Below are positions 11,071 through 23,253 of a stretch of 64,000 bases of DNA, piece after piece. Position 1 is the stretch's first letter, and every line of letters begins with the position of its first letter. The stretch is from Dendrocalamus latiflorus (lineage: Eukaryota > Streptophyta > Magnoliopsida > Poales > Poaceae). The stretch covers positions 5,469,820 to 5,533,819 of the forward strand of contig CM029617.1 of assembly GCA_017311315.1 (NCBI GenBank), read 5' to 3'. Below the pieces are notes generated by a model. That model saw only the letters and a list, made by a program, of their open reading frames with translations, had not been told where the DNA came from and did no database searches. A program made the position numbers and the translations under genes.

Positions 11071-11483
11071 GGCCCTGTTTATTTCTACTTAAGGTTATTA
11101 TAATCTAGCTTATAGGTGGGGATTATATAAGCTAGCTTATAATAAGCTGGTGGGAAATAAGCTGTCAGGTATTTAGTAGCCTGGATTATCAGAGTTATGT
11201 ATTGCTGTATTCGAATGTTTAAAGACTACAATGCCCTGGGAGAGAGAGGCACGGGAGTTGGGGTTGGATGAATGGCAAATGTGGGTAATATTCCTAAAGT
11301 TTTATGGTCATTAAGATAAAAGGTGGATCTATAAGCTGAAATAAGCTCATTTTTTGAGCTTATTATATTACAATAATCTGGGCTATTAGATTATAATAAG
11401 TTACCTTATAATCTGGGCGGTTTGTTTCCACTTATAATTTATAAGTTAGATTATAATAATCTTAAGTGGAAACAAACAGGGCC
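11071..11483. mobile_element. Tourist-like (PIF/Harbinger) MITE
   Basis: The left end reads GGCCCTGTTTATTTCTACTT and the reverse complement of the right end GGCCCTGTTTGTTTCCACTT. The match continues through AAG(G/A)TTATTATAATCTA. A TTA duplication flanks it (11068-11070 and 11484-11486). The interior is built of TTATAATCTA-type inverted pieces. It has no ORF. Confidence 0.85.
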
Positions 11484-11602
11484 TTAATCGGCTAAAAATT
11501 ATCCCTTCTCAAAACCTAGCCGGAGGAGATAAGTAGGAAATCATTTGTTAGATGAGACTGGTAGGTTCGAAACACCTGAACCCATCATTGAGATAACGCT
11601 TA

Positions 11603-11699
11603 GGGCCTGTTTGGAACAGAGGAATTTCACAGGAATTTTGCAGGAAACAGTTCAATTCCCGCAGGAATCGGGAAAAATTCCCGCATTCCAAACAGGGCC
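11603..11699. mobile_element. 97-bp Tourist-like MITE
   Basis: Ends GGGCCTGTTTGGAA and, in reverse complement, GGCCCTGTTTGGAA, with TTA at 11600-11602 and 11700-11702. The inner part is also inverted (GGAATTTC and GGGAATTTTTCCC). It is a deletion-type miniature with no coding capacity. Confidence 0.75.
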
Positions 11700-11938
11700 T
11701 TAGTTCCTATCACCACTCACTTTGTTTACTGACCAATTGCCTGTTTACCCATGCCCAACGGCTATGTTCTTTTAGTCTATGATAGATGATTTTTATTTGT
11801 ATTTTTTGAGAAGACAACAGATGTCAGAGACGTCAATACTAATAATGTATACAATTTTAGACTAAAAACCGTTTAAATAATTTATTTTAAAAAGATATCA
11901 TGTTTGTTTTGATTTTTATAGAAACTTAGGATGTGCTC

Positions 11939-12179
11939 AATATGGCTTTTTTAAGTGGTTTATGGCTGAAAAGCACTGTAGATGACAGAGGCTTATTTAG
12001 CATAATTAAATTTAAAAAAATTAAAAATAGAAAAAATATATTAGCCCATCACGTATAATGCAAACAAATACGGAAAAAAGAACCGACAAAAAGCTAAAAA
12101 AAGTCAAAAGTTCAGAAAAAGACGAAATTTATGAATTATGAAAAATAAGCTAGAAGCTGAAGCCGAAACGAGCGCAACC
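11939..12179. mobile_element. 241-bp MITE, TTA duplication
   Basis: The left end is GGATGTGCTCAATATGGCTT and the reverse complement of the right end is GGTTGCGCTCGTTTCGGCTT. TTA flanks both sides (11936-11938 and 12180-12182), which fits a Tourist/PIF-Harbinger miniature. The interior is A-rich. Related-looking but less clear copies may exist near 12540-12850 and 13930-14210. Confidence 0.65.
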
Positions 12180-12381
12180 TTAAAGCCTAAAAAGCACGGC
12201 CAACCTTGTGACCTTCTTTATCTTTAACACTCCTATCTACTCGTAGGCAAGTCACAACCAAGACAAGAAAGCCCCACATGAAGAGATTCCAAAGACTCGA
12301 CACAGTTTTTCTAGCTAATCGTAAGTCATTGTTTATGCATGCATACTCTATCAAATATATCCTAGTACCTCCTTTCATATC

Positions 12382-12459
12382 CTCTAGGCCTTGCTCCAAT
12401 TTTCTACCGTCGGATTCAGACTCTAGGCCTTGCTCCAATTTTCTACCGTCGGATTCAGA
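12382..12459. repeat. 39-bp direct duplication
   Basis: CTCTAGGCCTTGCTCCAATT and the following 19 bases occur twice in perfect tandem (12382-12420 and 12421-12459). No function is suggested. Confidence 0.9.
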
Positions 12460-13820
12460 CGCAGAAGAAGCATCAACAAACACGTAGGCCCCTACCCACC
12501 TTCTGACCTGCCAGCCCTGCCATCACTTTACGCCCTGCTATAAACAACTTCAGCTTCTTGGCTTATTAGAAGCCACTTAAAATCTGCTTCAAAAAAAAAA
12601 AGAAGCCACTTAAAATATATCAATTTCTTAATTTCATCTTTTTGGCTTTTTATCCTTTTTTGGTTTTTCTCCCTCTATCACTTTTCATCTTTTTGACAGT
12701 GTTTTTTTAATTTTTCTCATTTTTTACATTTTTTATTTCTTGATTCATAAAAGGCTAACAACCGCTACAGTGCAAATGTGCAATTGCAGCCAAAAAATCT
12801 ACATCAAAAACTAAAAGGCATGTCTTTTAAGCTGTTTGGAGCAGTACCTCGTATCCTTTTAGCGTTTTGCCTAGCTTTTTTAACTTATAATTTATGATTT
12901 TTCTCGAACAAGCAAACGAGATGGGTTTTTCGTCGCTGTATCAAAATAGCTTATTAGGACAATCTTTTCAAAGTGGTTTATTGATATTTGATTTATTCGC
13001 ACAAGCTCTCCCACTAGAGTAAAAAATCATCAACCACAACCATAATACATCAGTCGAAACAAAAAAAACACTCCTCACGTATGTTGATAAGCGATCGTAA
13101 GTGGTCCTTTAGTAGAACACATCGATCAGCCATCATATCCACCTCATCTCAAGTGAACTAGTTGCAGAAGCGCGGCGTTGCGCCGTACTAGCTACCACGT
13201 GGACCGAAGTAAAATAATCGACAATTCGTAGGAAGCCTTTTTTGAAAAATCTAGGATCAGTACGTATTTCCTGAGAAAAGCTAAGGGCTTTTCTGAAAAA
13301 ACAGATGACCTGTATGTAATTTCGGGGAAACCGTGGGGCTTAATTCCGTAAAAGGAGGGCTTGTATCGAAAATGGAGGATCCATATATAATTTCAAAAAA
13401 TGAAGGATTTTTTGCAAAAGCACTGATGTGGTGGACCTTTCTAGACAAGCTAAAGACTCGTACGAAATGTCAAAAAACCAAAAAACTTTTTTTGTAAAAA
13501 CGATGACATGACGGTGCTGTCGGAGGCGGGATCCCGGAGCTTAATATAGGAGAACGCATAAAAAAAGTCTCACAAACTGAATCATAAAGGCTAATGCAAG
13601 TGCTCATTTAACAACCTCTGCAATAACATACGAAGGGAAGGATGGAATGGTACCACTTTTGCAGGGGCATGTGAGGGGCCACGCCCAGGATAGAGCGATT
13701 TGCATCAGATCAGCCTTACAACTTTAGAATTCTTTTTTCTCCATTTGGCTAAAGATTTGCAGTTTTGCACCTGCTGCGCGCACATCAAATCAAATGTTTC
13801 CTTCCTCCGTCCAACAGTAT
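12460..13820. other. Gene-free AT-rich DNA
   Basis: Long A and T runs, no supported ORF, no recognised repeat with clean ends. The segment 13230-13500 looks like a decayed direct repeat of phrases such as GAAAAA.CTAAGG and TTTCAAAAAA.GAAGGA. Confidence 0.4.
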
Positions 13821-13919
13821 AAATAATATTTAATAAAATTAGATCATAATTACCATTAGATATAGTGACACTATTTTCTATTAAAGATAAATATAATCTA
13901 ATTTTATTAAATATTATTT
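13821..13919. repeat. Inverted repeat, Stowaway-like remnant
   Basis: AAATAATATTTAATAAAATT at 13821 pairs with its reverse complement ending at 13919. The sequence just outside the left arm (CTTCCTCCGTCC) resembles a Stowaway (Tc1/mariner MITE) terminus, but no matching right terminus is visible. Confidence 0.6.
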
Positions 13920-14322
13920 CAACAATATGGTCCCGCTCCAAATGGCTTCAGTTTCTGGCTTAGTTTGGTTTTTGGATTATTAAAGACAGAAGCTATTTAG
14001 AATGCGCTGGCTTCTAATTTCGGTTTATTTTAGTTTTTTGGGTTTTTCGTTTTTTTCGTCTTTTATTTTCCCCCCTATTTGTTTACATTGTCCATGACGA
14101 TATAACAGTTTTTATTCTTTTTCTCATAAAAAACTAACAGCCATTACAGTGCAATTTCAACCATAAACCAAAAGACACAACCAGAAGGTTAAGATAACCA
14201 GTTGGAGCATCACCCATATCTCTTAGTTATATGTATCGAACTTATATTATGGTACTTGGATCTTGTTCTGCCACACAGAATGCAAGCCCCATAATATGTG
14301 TGTGTGTATGTGTGTACACACA

Positions 14323-15471
14323 CTACTGCCATTGCAACTAATGTGTAAGGTGCAAGTTTTTGTCACTTTTGAGGGTATTTGAACCCGTAACTACAAGAAT
14401 GGTAGTTGATGCATCGTATTAATAAAAATATTGCTTCTGATGCACGGTGGACATGCAACAACCCCGAGGGTGACATGTGGCCTCTGCCGCATAGCCACCA
14501 TGCGGTTGCTAATTAAGCCAGCTTAATTAGCCACCTTAATTACTAGTTTACATGTACTATTTGTTTGAATTTTTAAATATAGAAAATTAGCTCAAACAAA
14601 TACAAAATTTTATATACGATTTTCTGACATAGTGTACTTAATTGTCTAATTTTTTGTAATTTTATCCATTCTGAATGTTGCTTAAAAATTCATACGAATG
14701 AATTGTTTGTAGGATTTTTTAATACAGAAAAATAAAGAGCAAATATTACAAATTTTTTTGTGAGGGATCTGTACTCATTGTACTTGATTGTTTAATTTTT
14801 CTAGGATTTTATATGTATATAAAATAACAAGCCGCAATAAAGTTATATTTTAATGGAATTTTTTGTTTATTAGACTGCTCTTTTGATTACAGGCCACTTG
14901 TTAGTTTATGTACATATAAAATTCTAGAAAAATTAAACATCAAGTACACTGCATTCGGAACCTTCACAAAAATTTTGTAATGTTTACACCACATTTTTCT
15001 GTATTAAAAAACCCAACAAATAGTTCATTCGTATGAATTTTTGAGAAACATTCAGAATGGATAAAATTATAAAAAAAATTAGACAATCAAGTAAGCTGTG
15101 TCAGAAGACTGTACATAAAAATTTTATAATTTTTTGAACTTATTTATTATATTTAAAAATTCAAACAAATAGTACACATTAATCAGTAATTAAGCTTGTT
15201 GCATGGTGGACGTGCAGCATAGGGGCAGCCGCATGGTGATCGTGCGGCAGAGGCCACATGTCACCCGCCTGGGGCTGTCGTACAGTCGTCGTGCATCAAA
15301 GGCCATGTGTCCCCCCTCCCCAACCCTGAGGCTGCCGCACGATCACTATGTGTTAGAAGCGATATTTTGCTAATTTGATATAATGACTGTCATTTTTATC
15401 ATTATGAGTTCAAATACCACCAGAAGTGACAAAAACTCTGTAACGTGGAAGCCGTAGCTACTAGGCAGTAG
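14323..15471. mobile_element. Large foldback element, arms of about 570 bp
   Basis: CTACTGCC at 14323 pairs with GGCAGTAG ending at 15471. Further inward pairs are AGTTTTTGTCACTTTTG with CAGAAGTGACAAAAACT, a GTGACATGTGGCCTCTGCCG block with CGGCAGAGGCCACATGTCAC, and TTTTATCCATTCTGAATGTT with AACATTCAGAATGGATAAAA. Centre near 14885. It is non-coding, and no target duplication is evident. It could be a MITE with very long arms or a MULE relic. It ends about 500 bp upstream of the SAM gene. Confidence 0.8.
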
Positions 15472-15842
15472 AGATCGTGGTAATCCTTTTGCCTGTGCAT
15501 GTGAGCTGAGCCGTGCATGTCTCCTGGCCCTGTTAATTAGTTTCTGGTTTTATTTTATACTTAGAAAAATGAAAAACTAATATAAATAACTGATTATTTA
15601 AAAAATAGCTTCTTCACTCTTTTCGCTACAGTCTTGCTTTAAAGATAAAATAAGAGATCATGAGTACATGACACACTACACTCCTTTCGCTCCTATCATG
15701 CACATGCATCTCTTCTTTATTTTTTTCCACTGCTCGTCTATTCCTTCTAAAAGTCACTTCTTTCAGCTATTACTATTTATTTCCAATCAAAAACTATAAA
15801 CCACAAAAAAAAAAATATCGGCAAAATCCAGTCCGAAGGCCT

Positions 15843-15850
15843 CTATATAT
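15843..15850 (+). promoter_or_regulatory. Probable TATA box of the SAM-domain gene
   Basis: CTATATATTC lies about 120 bp before the chosen ATG, a normal spacing once a 5' UTR of roughly 90 bp is allowed. There is no other TATA-like run closer to the ATG. Confidence 0.5.
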
Positions 15851-15968
15851 TCTGCACACATCATGAATAGTAGTAGCAGTGAGTAGTGACCAGTGAGTGG
15901 GTCTTCACACATGGCCTGAGAAGCAGGGAGATCAAAATCAAGCTGAGGGGGAGGCAAGTGAAGGTTCC

Positions 15969-16517
15969 ATGGACTGGTATTCGTGGCTGTCAAAGACGGG
16001 GCTGACACCGTCGCTGACGTACGAGTACGGACTCCTCTTCAACCAGAACGAGCTGGTGCCCGGCGACGCCGCGCACTTCGACCACGACCTGCTCAAGAGC
16101 ATGGGCATCGCCGTCGCCAAGCACCGCCTCGAGATCCTCAAGCTCGCCAGGAAGGACGCCGGGGCCACGAGCAACGCCGCCTCCTACGAGCGGTTCGTGC
16201 GCAAGGCCGGCAAGTGCCTCGCCCGGTGCGTGCGCTGGCTGGCGCACCGCGGCGGCAGGGGCTCGTCGGTGACCTTCGTGCCGAGGATCTGTAACGGCGA
16301 TGATGTCCGTGTCGGTGCCGTGCAGAGGAGGAGCGTCAAGAAGATGGTGCTCATGATCACCGACGGCGCCGGCGCCGGCGCGAGGGGCGGCCGGTTCCCG
16401 GCGTCGCAGAAGGCGAGCCTGATTTTCCACGACTGTTGCGAGGATGACGAGGAGGACGGCGCCGGCGGAGGCGAGATCAAGTGGGACTCCATGTTTCAGG
16501 ACCTGAAACCAACGTGA
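15969..16517 (+). CDS. SAM (sterile alpha motif) domain protein, 182 aa
   Basis: A single-exon GC-rich frame. I start at ATG 15969, giving MDWYSWLSKTGLTPSLTYEY, because plant homologues as I recall them begin MDWYSWLSK; an in-frame upstream ATG at 15897 adds 24 residues of poor composition. Residues 1-65 form a SAM domain: W3, W6 and L7, then LTYEYGLLFNQNEL, and DHDLLKSMGIAVAKHRLEILKLA, the helix-5 signature L-x-x-M-G-I-x-x-x-x-x-R-x-x-I-L. After it comes a basic stretch (ERFVRKAGKCLARCVRWLAH), a variable middle with MVLMITDG, an acidic run (CCEDDEEDGAGGG) and a conserved-looking end IKWDSMFQDLKPT. SAM domains mediate protein or RNA binding; the partner is unknown. There is no signal peptide or membrane segment. 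No neighbouring gene suggests a pathway. Confidence 0.88.
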   Translation: MDWYSWLSKTGLTPSLTYEYGLLFNQNELVPGDAAHFDHDLLKSMGIAVAKHRLEILKLARKDAGATSNAASYERFVRKAGKCLARCVRWLAHRGGRGSSVTFVPRICNGDDVRVGAVQRRSVKKMVLMITDGAGAGARGGRFPASQKASLIFHDCCEDDEEDGAGGGEIKWDSMFQDLKPT

Positions 16518-16670
16518 TGATCGAGTTTAGTTTTCTCTCTTTCTTGAATTCTTGTGTTGTTAATTGGTTTGATGTTCTTGCGTGAGTAGGTCGTTACGGG
16601 TTTGGTTATGGTAGGAGAGGAGAGAAAATTTTAAACTTCTCTTAATGGTCTGTGTTCTTCTACAAAAGAG

Positions 16671-16676
16671 AATAAA
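16671..16676 (+). terminator. Possible poly(A) signal of the SAM gene
   Basis: AATAAA 154 bp past the stop codon. Plant poly(A) signals are weakly conserved, so this is only the best local candidate. Confidence 0.35.
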
Positions 16677-16679
16677 ATG

Positions 16680-18291
16680 GGAGAGCAAGAACGTGGAAAT
16701 GCACATTTCACGTTGTTCTGCCAATAATATCGAACGCCAATGTCGTTTGGTTCTGTCGAGAAATGTGTTGTTTCCACCGAATTGGGTTTCATGTGTTTGA
16801 GTGAGAGTGAAGGCAAAGTTTGCCCTGCACAAAGTACCATCTTCATTACTAGCGGAATCAAAGGAGTTGAGTGCACACGAGTGAACAAATTGCCATCGCA
16901 TGATGAACTTCTAGACGTCTAATTCGGACACTTGCTACAATATTTTTCGGCTATGTATGTAATATTTTTATCCATATTTACAATAAAAAATAAAAACGAT
17001 ATGAGTATTTTCATATGCAATATGTCTCGTTCATGTCTGCAACATTTATCGGTCATGTATGCAACAAAAAAACAAAGAATAATGTGAGTATCGTACGCTC
17101 CAATGCGATATTCGTAGATAATATGTGTAACAATTTTAATCACCGTATACAACAAAAATAGTGATGCAAAAATTGATGTTACATATATGAAATAAAAATA
17201 TTGCAACAAAAAGTATAGACAAAAAATGTTATAAACATGGATGAAAAATATTACAAACGTAGCTAAAAAAATATTGCAGCCAAGCATCCAGGGCTAGCAT
17301 TTTCATTTTGTAATGAACTTTCTGTCAGTCTTGAGATTATACGAAGAGTAACCAATTGAAGTGGCAAAACCTGACGATGACCGACAAACAGGTTAACCCC
17401 CCCACCCCCCAGTGCGCGCGACACCGTCATTACTCCTTTATAATGATGCCCGTCCATATGAAGGCATTGATATTTCAGTCTTGGAAAAGTACCACCAAAG
17501 ATGTCGACTACAGCTCTGTTTTTTTGAGTTGTGCTTAATGCCTTTTAATTATGGTTGATAATTTTTGCTTTTTAAGACGGCAATGTACGGCGGAAACACC
17601 GACCCAATAGCGCATATGGTTTTAGACTCTAAAAACCATTTAAAAATTCCGCTTCAAGGAACAATACTATTTGTTTTAACTTTTGGATAAGCCAAAAGAC
17701 CAGAGGCTACAATGCATTGCTACTGCTGAAAATTCTAAAATACTCAAAATTTAACAAGATTTCTCTAATTGTTTAAAACATATGTATTGAACGCATCTAT
17801 ATAGACATATGAGTGTGTTGTGTTATATATATGCATACGTCCTTGCTTTGCGTGCATCCTTATTATACTCATTAAAAAAATAAAGTTCGCAACCAAACTG
17901 CCACCGATCGACCCACTTGGCACTCGGCAATGCATGTTCGATCGCAGACCAGTTTCGCCGATAACTGACAGTAAACCTGGCCCACAGATAGGCCAGTGCT
18001 TTGTGGGGGTGGGGGGCTGCAAAATGTCGGCTAAACAGGCAGGGCACCCTGCACCGGCGCATCCCAATTCCCACATCGCACCATTCGCCCAAAACTGAGC
18101 TTCCCGGCAAAAGGTAACTGGCAAAATCAAATGTCGAACAGGTACAGATCACATAACTCCACCGAAACACAGGTTCGCCTTTCCGAAATAATTCATTTCA
18201 CAGTTCGTCAATCCATATTATTACATTTGATTGACTGATTTTAACTGCTATTGACACATTTAATTAGTGTGTAACCACAGGAACATAGGAG
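16680..18291. other. Intergenic DNA between the SAM and IleRS genes
   Basis: 16920-17280 holds loosely repeated phrases (GCAACATTTATCGGTCATGT, TATGCAACAAAAA), a kind common in grass intergenic DNA. 17884-18170 is less AT-rich and open in several frames (17820-18098 on +, 17765-18170 on -). It may belong to a dispersed repeat, but I cannot name it. No gene is supported. Confidence 0.4.
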
Positions 18292-19134
18292 CAGGGATCA
18301 AAAAACCGGAACCGGGACAAATCCCGGCCGCCGGGCGGTACCGGTAACCGGCCGGTAACCGCCCGGTAACCGGAAATCCCGGATTCTAACCGGTTAAAAT
18401 TCGTCAAATGTTTTTTTGGGCGGGGCGGGAGAAGACCGGTAACCGGACCGGTAACCGGCCGGTTACCGGTGAGAAAACCGGAAAAACCGGTGAGAGGGGT
18501 TTGGCTAATCCAGTTGTTGATTCAATTGAGATTTTTTGAACTTTGATGTTTAAGTGATTTCTCAATCTATTGTTTCCTGGTAGATGAGTAGATCTTTGGC
18601 CCCTGTCTATTTGTGCTTCATAACTCTTGATTGATTGGGCAATCTTAGAGAAGTGGTTCATTTTTCAAGAACTCACTTGGGAACCATTTTTGAGTTTGGT
18701 TTGCGGTGGAAATGTTTGGAGTTTGCTTTTTTTTGGCATCTTGGCTCTTTTGAATTCTAATACACAAGAATGAAATCAGAGGCTACCATTGTTCAGGAAC
18801 TTGAGAGGACCAAAGTAACACAACTCTCATCTAGTCTTTACAATCTAAAGATGAACTGGTGATGCATATAGAAAATGACAACATCTACCAGGAATCCGAA
18901 CCATGCTTCCAATCAACACTAGCTGCCAATGACAATAATTCACCCTTTTTTTTACTTCCAACAGCAGCTAATCAACCTAATATATCAAAAACAATACCCA
19001 AACTAATATACCCACTGCATTAGCAAGTCAAAAATTCAAATCTTCAATTCAAAAAATTTCGGCCGGTATTTCAAATCCCGGTTGCCACCGGTATATCCGG
19101 TTACCGGCGGTAACCGCCGGTTTTCCCAACCATG
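18292..19134. mobile_element. Non-autonomous hAT element, 843 bp, perfect 8-bp TSD
   Basis: CATAGGAG occurs at 18284-18291 and again at 19135-19142, directly outside the element. The left end is CAGGGATCAAAAAACCGG; the right end in reverse complement is CATGGTTGGGAAAACCGG. Both subterminal regions are packed with CCGGTAACCGG-type palindromes (18305-18500 and 19055-19120), which probably serve as transposase sites. It has no transposase ORF. The 8-bp duplication and C-A ends fit hAT. It lies just past the IleRS stop codon (its near TSD copy is 183 bp downstream), so it probably sits in or beside the 3' UTR. Confidence 0.9.
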
Positions 19135-19324
19135 CATAGGAGTATCACTATACCATACACGAGTTTTCGGTTACACATTGATCGTTTCATCTCCCTTTCA
19201 TCTTTCACCGCAGATGAATGTAAATACATTGCTTTTGAGTTGGCACAAATAGAGTCGGCCTGATTAAAATGATTGCGGTCAAAAGACGACAAATCACTCA
19301 AAATTGGGATGCTTGCAAAAAGAA

Positions 19325-22300
19325 TCAAGAACGGTTAGCCTGGTAAAAATCCCCTACACTAAGAAAAACATGTTTTCCTAACTGCAGATCAATTGGTGGA
19401 TAGCCTTCAATGCAGTTCACCGTAATCTGCAAGAACAAAGACAAGCATATAAGGACTGAAGAATACACATTCTGAAATATTGTTACAACGTTGTAGATTG
19501 CTTACCATGCCATTTCCAGCCTGGAATTCGTTCTTCAATCTGGAAATGGACCTTGACAACAAATACACTCTTAATGCATCAACATGGTCACTGTTGCCTG
19601 TTTCATCAAAGTGCATGCATACATTACTTGCAGAATATCTCCCAGAGAATGCCACGATATGAACAAAAACAATAGCAAGCATACGCATGACTACTTTGCA
19701 ATTGCACTCTGGAGCAGAAACAGCACTATTTACCTGAGGCATGAGCAAGGAGATCAGGTGTGAACACAGGGGAGCACCTTGCAATGTAGATGGCAAACGA
19801 CATGTCATGTACATTGTGAGACTCCTCACAGATGACTACCTGCAAACCACACCAATGACGTTGCAATTAAATGTTTTATGACCATTTCAAATTATGCCAA
19901 CACCACATTACTTTCCAATTTTCCATAAGTTAGTTTGTTACATCTATAAGCAAGTTGCGAAATGAACTCTAAAAAAGTGGCAATGTAAACCTAGATTATA
20001 AGATAGGCTCAAAACTTATACACCACAAAAGCCTTCCCCACTAAACCTTATCCTTCAAATAGCCGCTTATACTCACAAAGTTAGCCAAAAAAAACTGCTT
20101 TTTTGGGTCTACTTTACGTTTATTATTTGAGAAAACTAAGCTTAAAGTAGACCAATAACCACAGAAATGTGCTAAAATAGAATACAGATATCTCCAAAAT
20201 GCAGTAAATTAATCAATGTACAAGCAAAAACTATTGGTGAACATATAAAAACTGAAAACCGGTAGACTAGGATGCATTATTTAAGTTGAATTTGACAATA
20301 ATTGAAGGTTAAAGTCAGTAAACTGAAACAGGTTGAAGATCCAAACTCACCACATCTGGTGGTGCCGTTGCCTTTGGAATTAGAGAATTACCAAGCGCAT
20401 CCCTGATATACTGATCCTGCACACAATGACAGTAGATTTCGTGAAATGATGTTCTGATTTCTGAAACAAGAAACAATTATTTTAGCTACCTGCAAGTGCA
20501 AAATTTCTTCCAGTGTATTCTTGCCGTTGTTCACAGTTTTGTAATACACATCAACTAAGTCTGTAGGTTCCAGCTGAGCAGTTTTCCGTAATTTCTGGAC
20601 TCTGTTTACAACCTGGACAGAGATGTTCATGAATTATTAGACCAAATTATGAGTGCCCATCCTTAAGACTGAAGCACCAAGAAAACTTACGCAATCAAAC
20701 GACCATGAATTTTCCTGACACAAAATGCTATGTTTAATTTTCCATTTGGCACGATTGAAGTTTCAGCTATTCCTGTGTTCTAATATTAAGCCATCATGAT
20801 GTAGGTCAGGCAAAATTACTGAATTCAGGCACCGATAAATGAACCTATGCAACAGCAGATAGCAAATATCTATCGTACAGGAAACACCAAAACAATCTGC
20901 GTCAAGCCCAAGAATACCAATCCTATACAAAGAAAGAATTAATTGACTACCTCTCGAGCCACTCCAGCTTCAAACAATGATTGATCAGCTTGGAGATCCA
21001 AAATAACTAAAACATCACCTGTAACAAAAACAAGATAGCGAAGTTATCGACAGAGGGTAGTCAAACTACTAAGATGAAGTAACATACTTATGACGTACCA
21101 TCTCCCGTGGCATCAATTTCCTTGTCTGACACATTTGCAGGACGCTTGAATTGTCGGACCACCTAAAGATACAAAGTTTATCAGGTAAATTTGTAGACAT
21201 AAAGATGCAGCAGATTGAAATTATTAGACCATGTGGCTAGATTTAGGATATTTTGGTGATGAATAATTGACAATGGTTAATTTGTTATGATGAATAATTG
21301 GTGATTTTGTTTAAGCGGTGTTATGCGAGTTGTGTTGCGTGTGTGCGGACTGATGTTGGTCAAGTTGAGACGAACTTGTGCCGGAAGAATGTTCTTTGGT
21401 CTTTGCATGTGCAGGTTGAGCATGGAGGCGATTATGGTCGGTGACGAGGTGGACCGGAACTAGGATGGCGAGATCTGATGTTCAGACGGTCAAGGAGGTC
21501 ACAAGATGATCGGGCTCATGCTTGGGGCGCATGGAGATCAAAGGTGGATGATACGTGGAGAAGCTACGGGAGGTGCGGTCCTGGAGGCTTCGACACGTGA
21601 CATGTTAGAAAAGTCGTGAGTGTGGAAAACCTGTGTTATGAAGGGTTTCGGGTCCATTGAAAATTAGTGGGTCAAAAGTCTAGTTGAGGTAAAAAAGACC
21701 CAAGCCTAGTTGGAGTTGGATTAGGATTTTAAGGCCTTGTTGGAGTTGGATTAGGATTTTAAGGCCTAGTTGGAGTTGGATTCGGATTTTAAGACCTTGT
21801 TGGAGTTGGATTAGGATTCTAAGGCCTAGTTGGAGTTGGATTAGGATTTTAAGGCCTAGTTGGAGTTGGGCTGTGTGTGTATATATATGCATGCGGCGGC
21901 ATGGCAAGAGTTTGTACCGAGCAGCCATGGAAGAAAAATATATACACGGCTTTTGGGGTGACCGAATTTTTTCTTTGGCATGGCATCTCTTTGATCACGA
22001 AGCGCACGACATTGTTCGGCCATCGGTCAGGCAAGCGATCTCAGATTTTGCTTAGTTGCATAATTAGGGCTTAATTTATTTTCGTCACTATCTGCATTAG
22101 CGATCTTGTTTATTTTATATCTCAAGTTCTAGAGCTCCGATTGACGTAATTCCAGTTGGGTTAGTTCAATAACTATCTCTAGTTTATTCTGAAAAAGTTT
22201 GAGGTTAATCGAAGTTACGGATTTTTATCGAGATCAGTTTTAGTAAAGATACAGTGTTCTGTCCAGAACTTTAAACAATGCTTAAATAGGTTTTGTGTTA

Positions 22301-23253
22301 AAAGGGGAGTATTAAAATTTATTTTTAGCTTCTGCAATCATTCACCCCCCCCTCTGATTGCCTATCTTAGTGTGAATCGATCCTACAGAAATAAATAAGT
22401 TCTGTGCCAACTGTTGTAGAACTTAAATATAACTTCATGAAGGGTCATGAGCCAGATGCATCTTCTTGAGGAGATAAACTAGCACTTGTCACCCAATGTG
22501 AATCTTCAAATAGACATTTGCTAGCAATCATTTGAATCTTCAAATTAACAACCACTTGAAGCATGGAATATTACCTTAATATCATCTAGGTTCAAGCAAT
22601 GACCATAGAATGAAATCTCTCCACTTTGTTCAAAGGCTAAGATTTGTTCCTGAGTCATTTTCTTCACTTCATTTGATACTTTGCCCATGTCTTTTCCAAG
22701 TCTTTTGCCTAGCACGCTAAGAAAATAACACAAGTACTGAGCAATTGATAAAAATGTGCAACAGTTCTTATGCATACAGTACACATACCTAAAATTGGGT
22801 TCTGCCCGCAGAGATGCATACATCAAGGGATTATTACATGGAGTGACAGTCTTAACATTCATCTCCTCCATGACATACTACATAGTGGAAAGTAGATGAT
22901 GTCAACAACACTCAACACTAAAGAAACAAAACAGTCACTCCACATATAATGAAAACGAAGTAGCAAATATTGAAGAAGAATTAATCAATCTAGTTGCTTG
23001 ATAATTAGGATTAAATCAACCATTAGAAATATGGATAAGCAGATTTGTTGACAAATATTGATCGTAAGCAGGGACGGATCAACAATAACAATCAACAATA
23101 ACAAACATTGAATATGGAGCATGGAACGGGGGAAGAGAGACTGTTTACAAGCAATTGCAAAAGACAGTTAGATAAACACTGACACAAACCTCTTTTAGTT
23201 TTCCAGTGATGTCTTCAAGAAATTCATTGTCGGGATGAACAACCACCATCTCC
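19325..23253 (-). CDS. IleRS: IleRS exons for the C-terminal extension
   Basis: Ten exons, residues 689-993: KEMVVVHPDNEFLEDITGKL, YVMEEMNVKTVTP, SVLGKRLGKDMGKVSNEVKK with MTQEQILAFEQSGEISFYGH, VVRQFKRPANVSDKEIDATG, DVLVILDLQADQSLFEAGVA, VVNRVQKLRKTAQLEPTDLV, DQYIRDALGNSLIPKATAPP, VVICEESHNVHDMSFAIYIA, NSDHVDALRVYLLSR and ITVNCIEGYPPIDLQLGKHV, ending YQANRS then TGA at 19327-19325. Eukaryotic cytosolic IleRS has this extension; bacterial and organellar-type enzymes do not, which supports the cytosolic assignment. The intron 22574-21163 contains a solo LTR. Confidence 0.92.

Noticed and set aside
13934..14208. Possible MITE with GCTCCAA(A/C)TGG ends
   Set aside because: Only about 11 bp of terminal match and no target duplication.
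15990..16430. 146-codon - strand ORF over the SAM gene
   Set aside because: It shadows a GC-rich coding exon; the + strand has the recognisable SAM domain.
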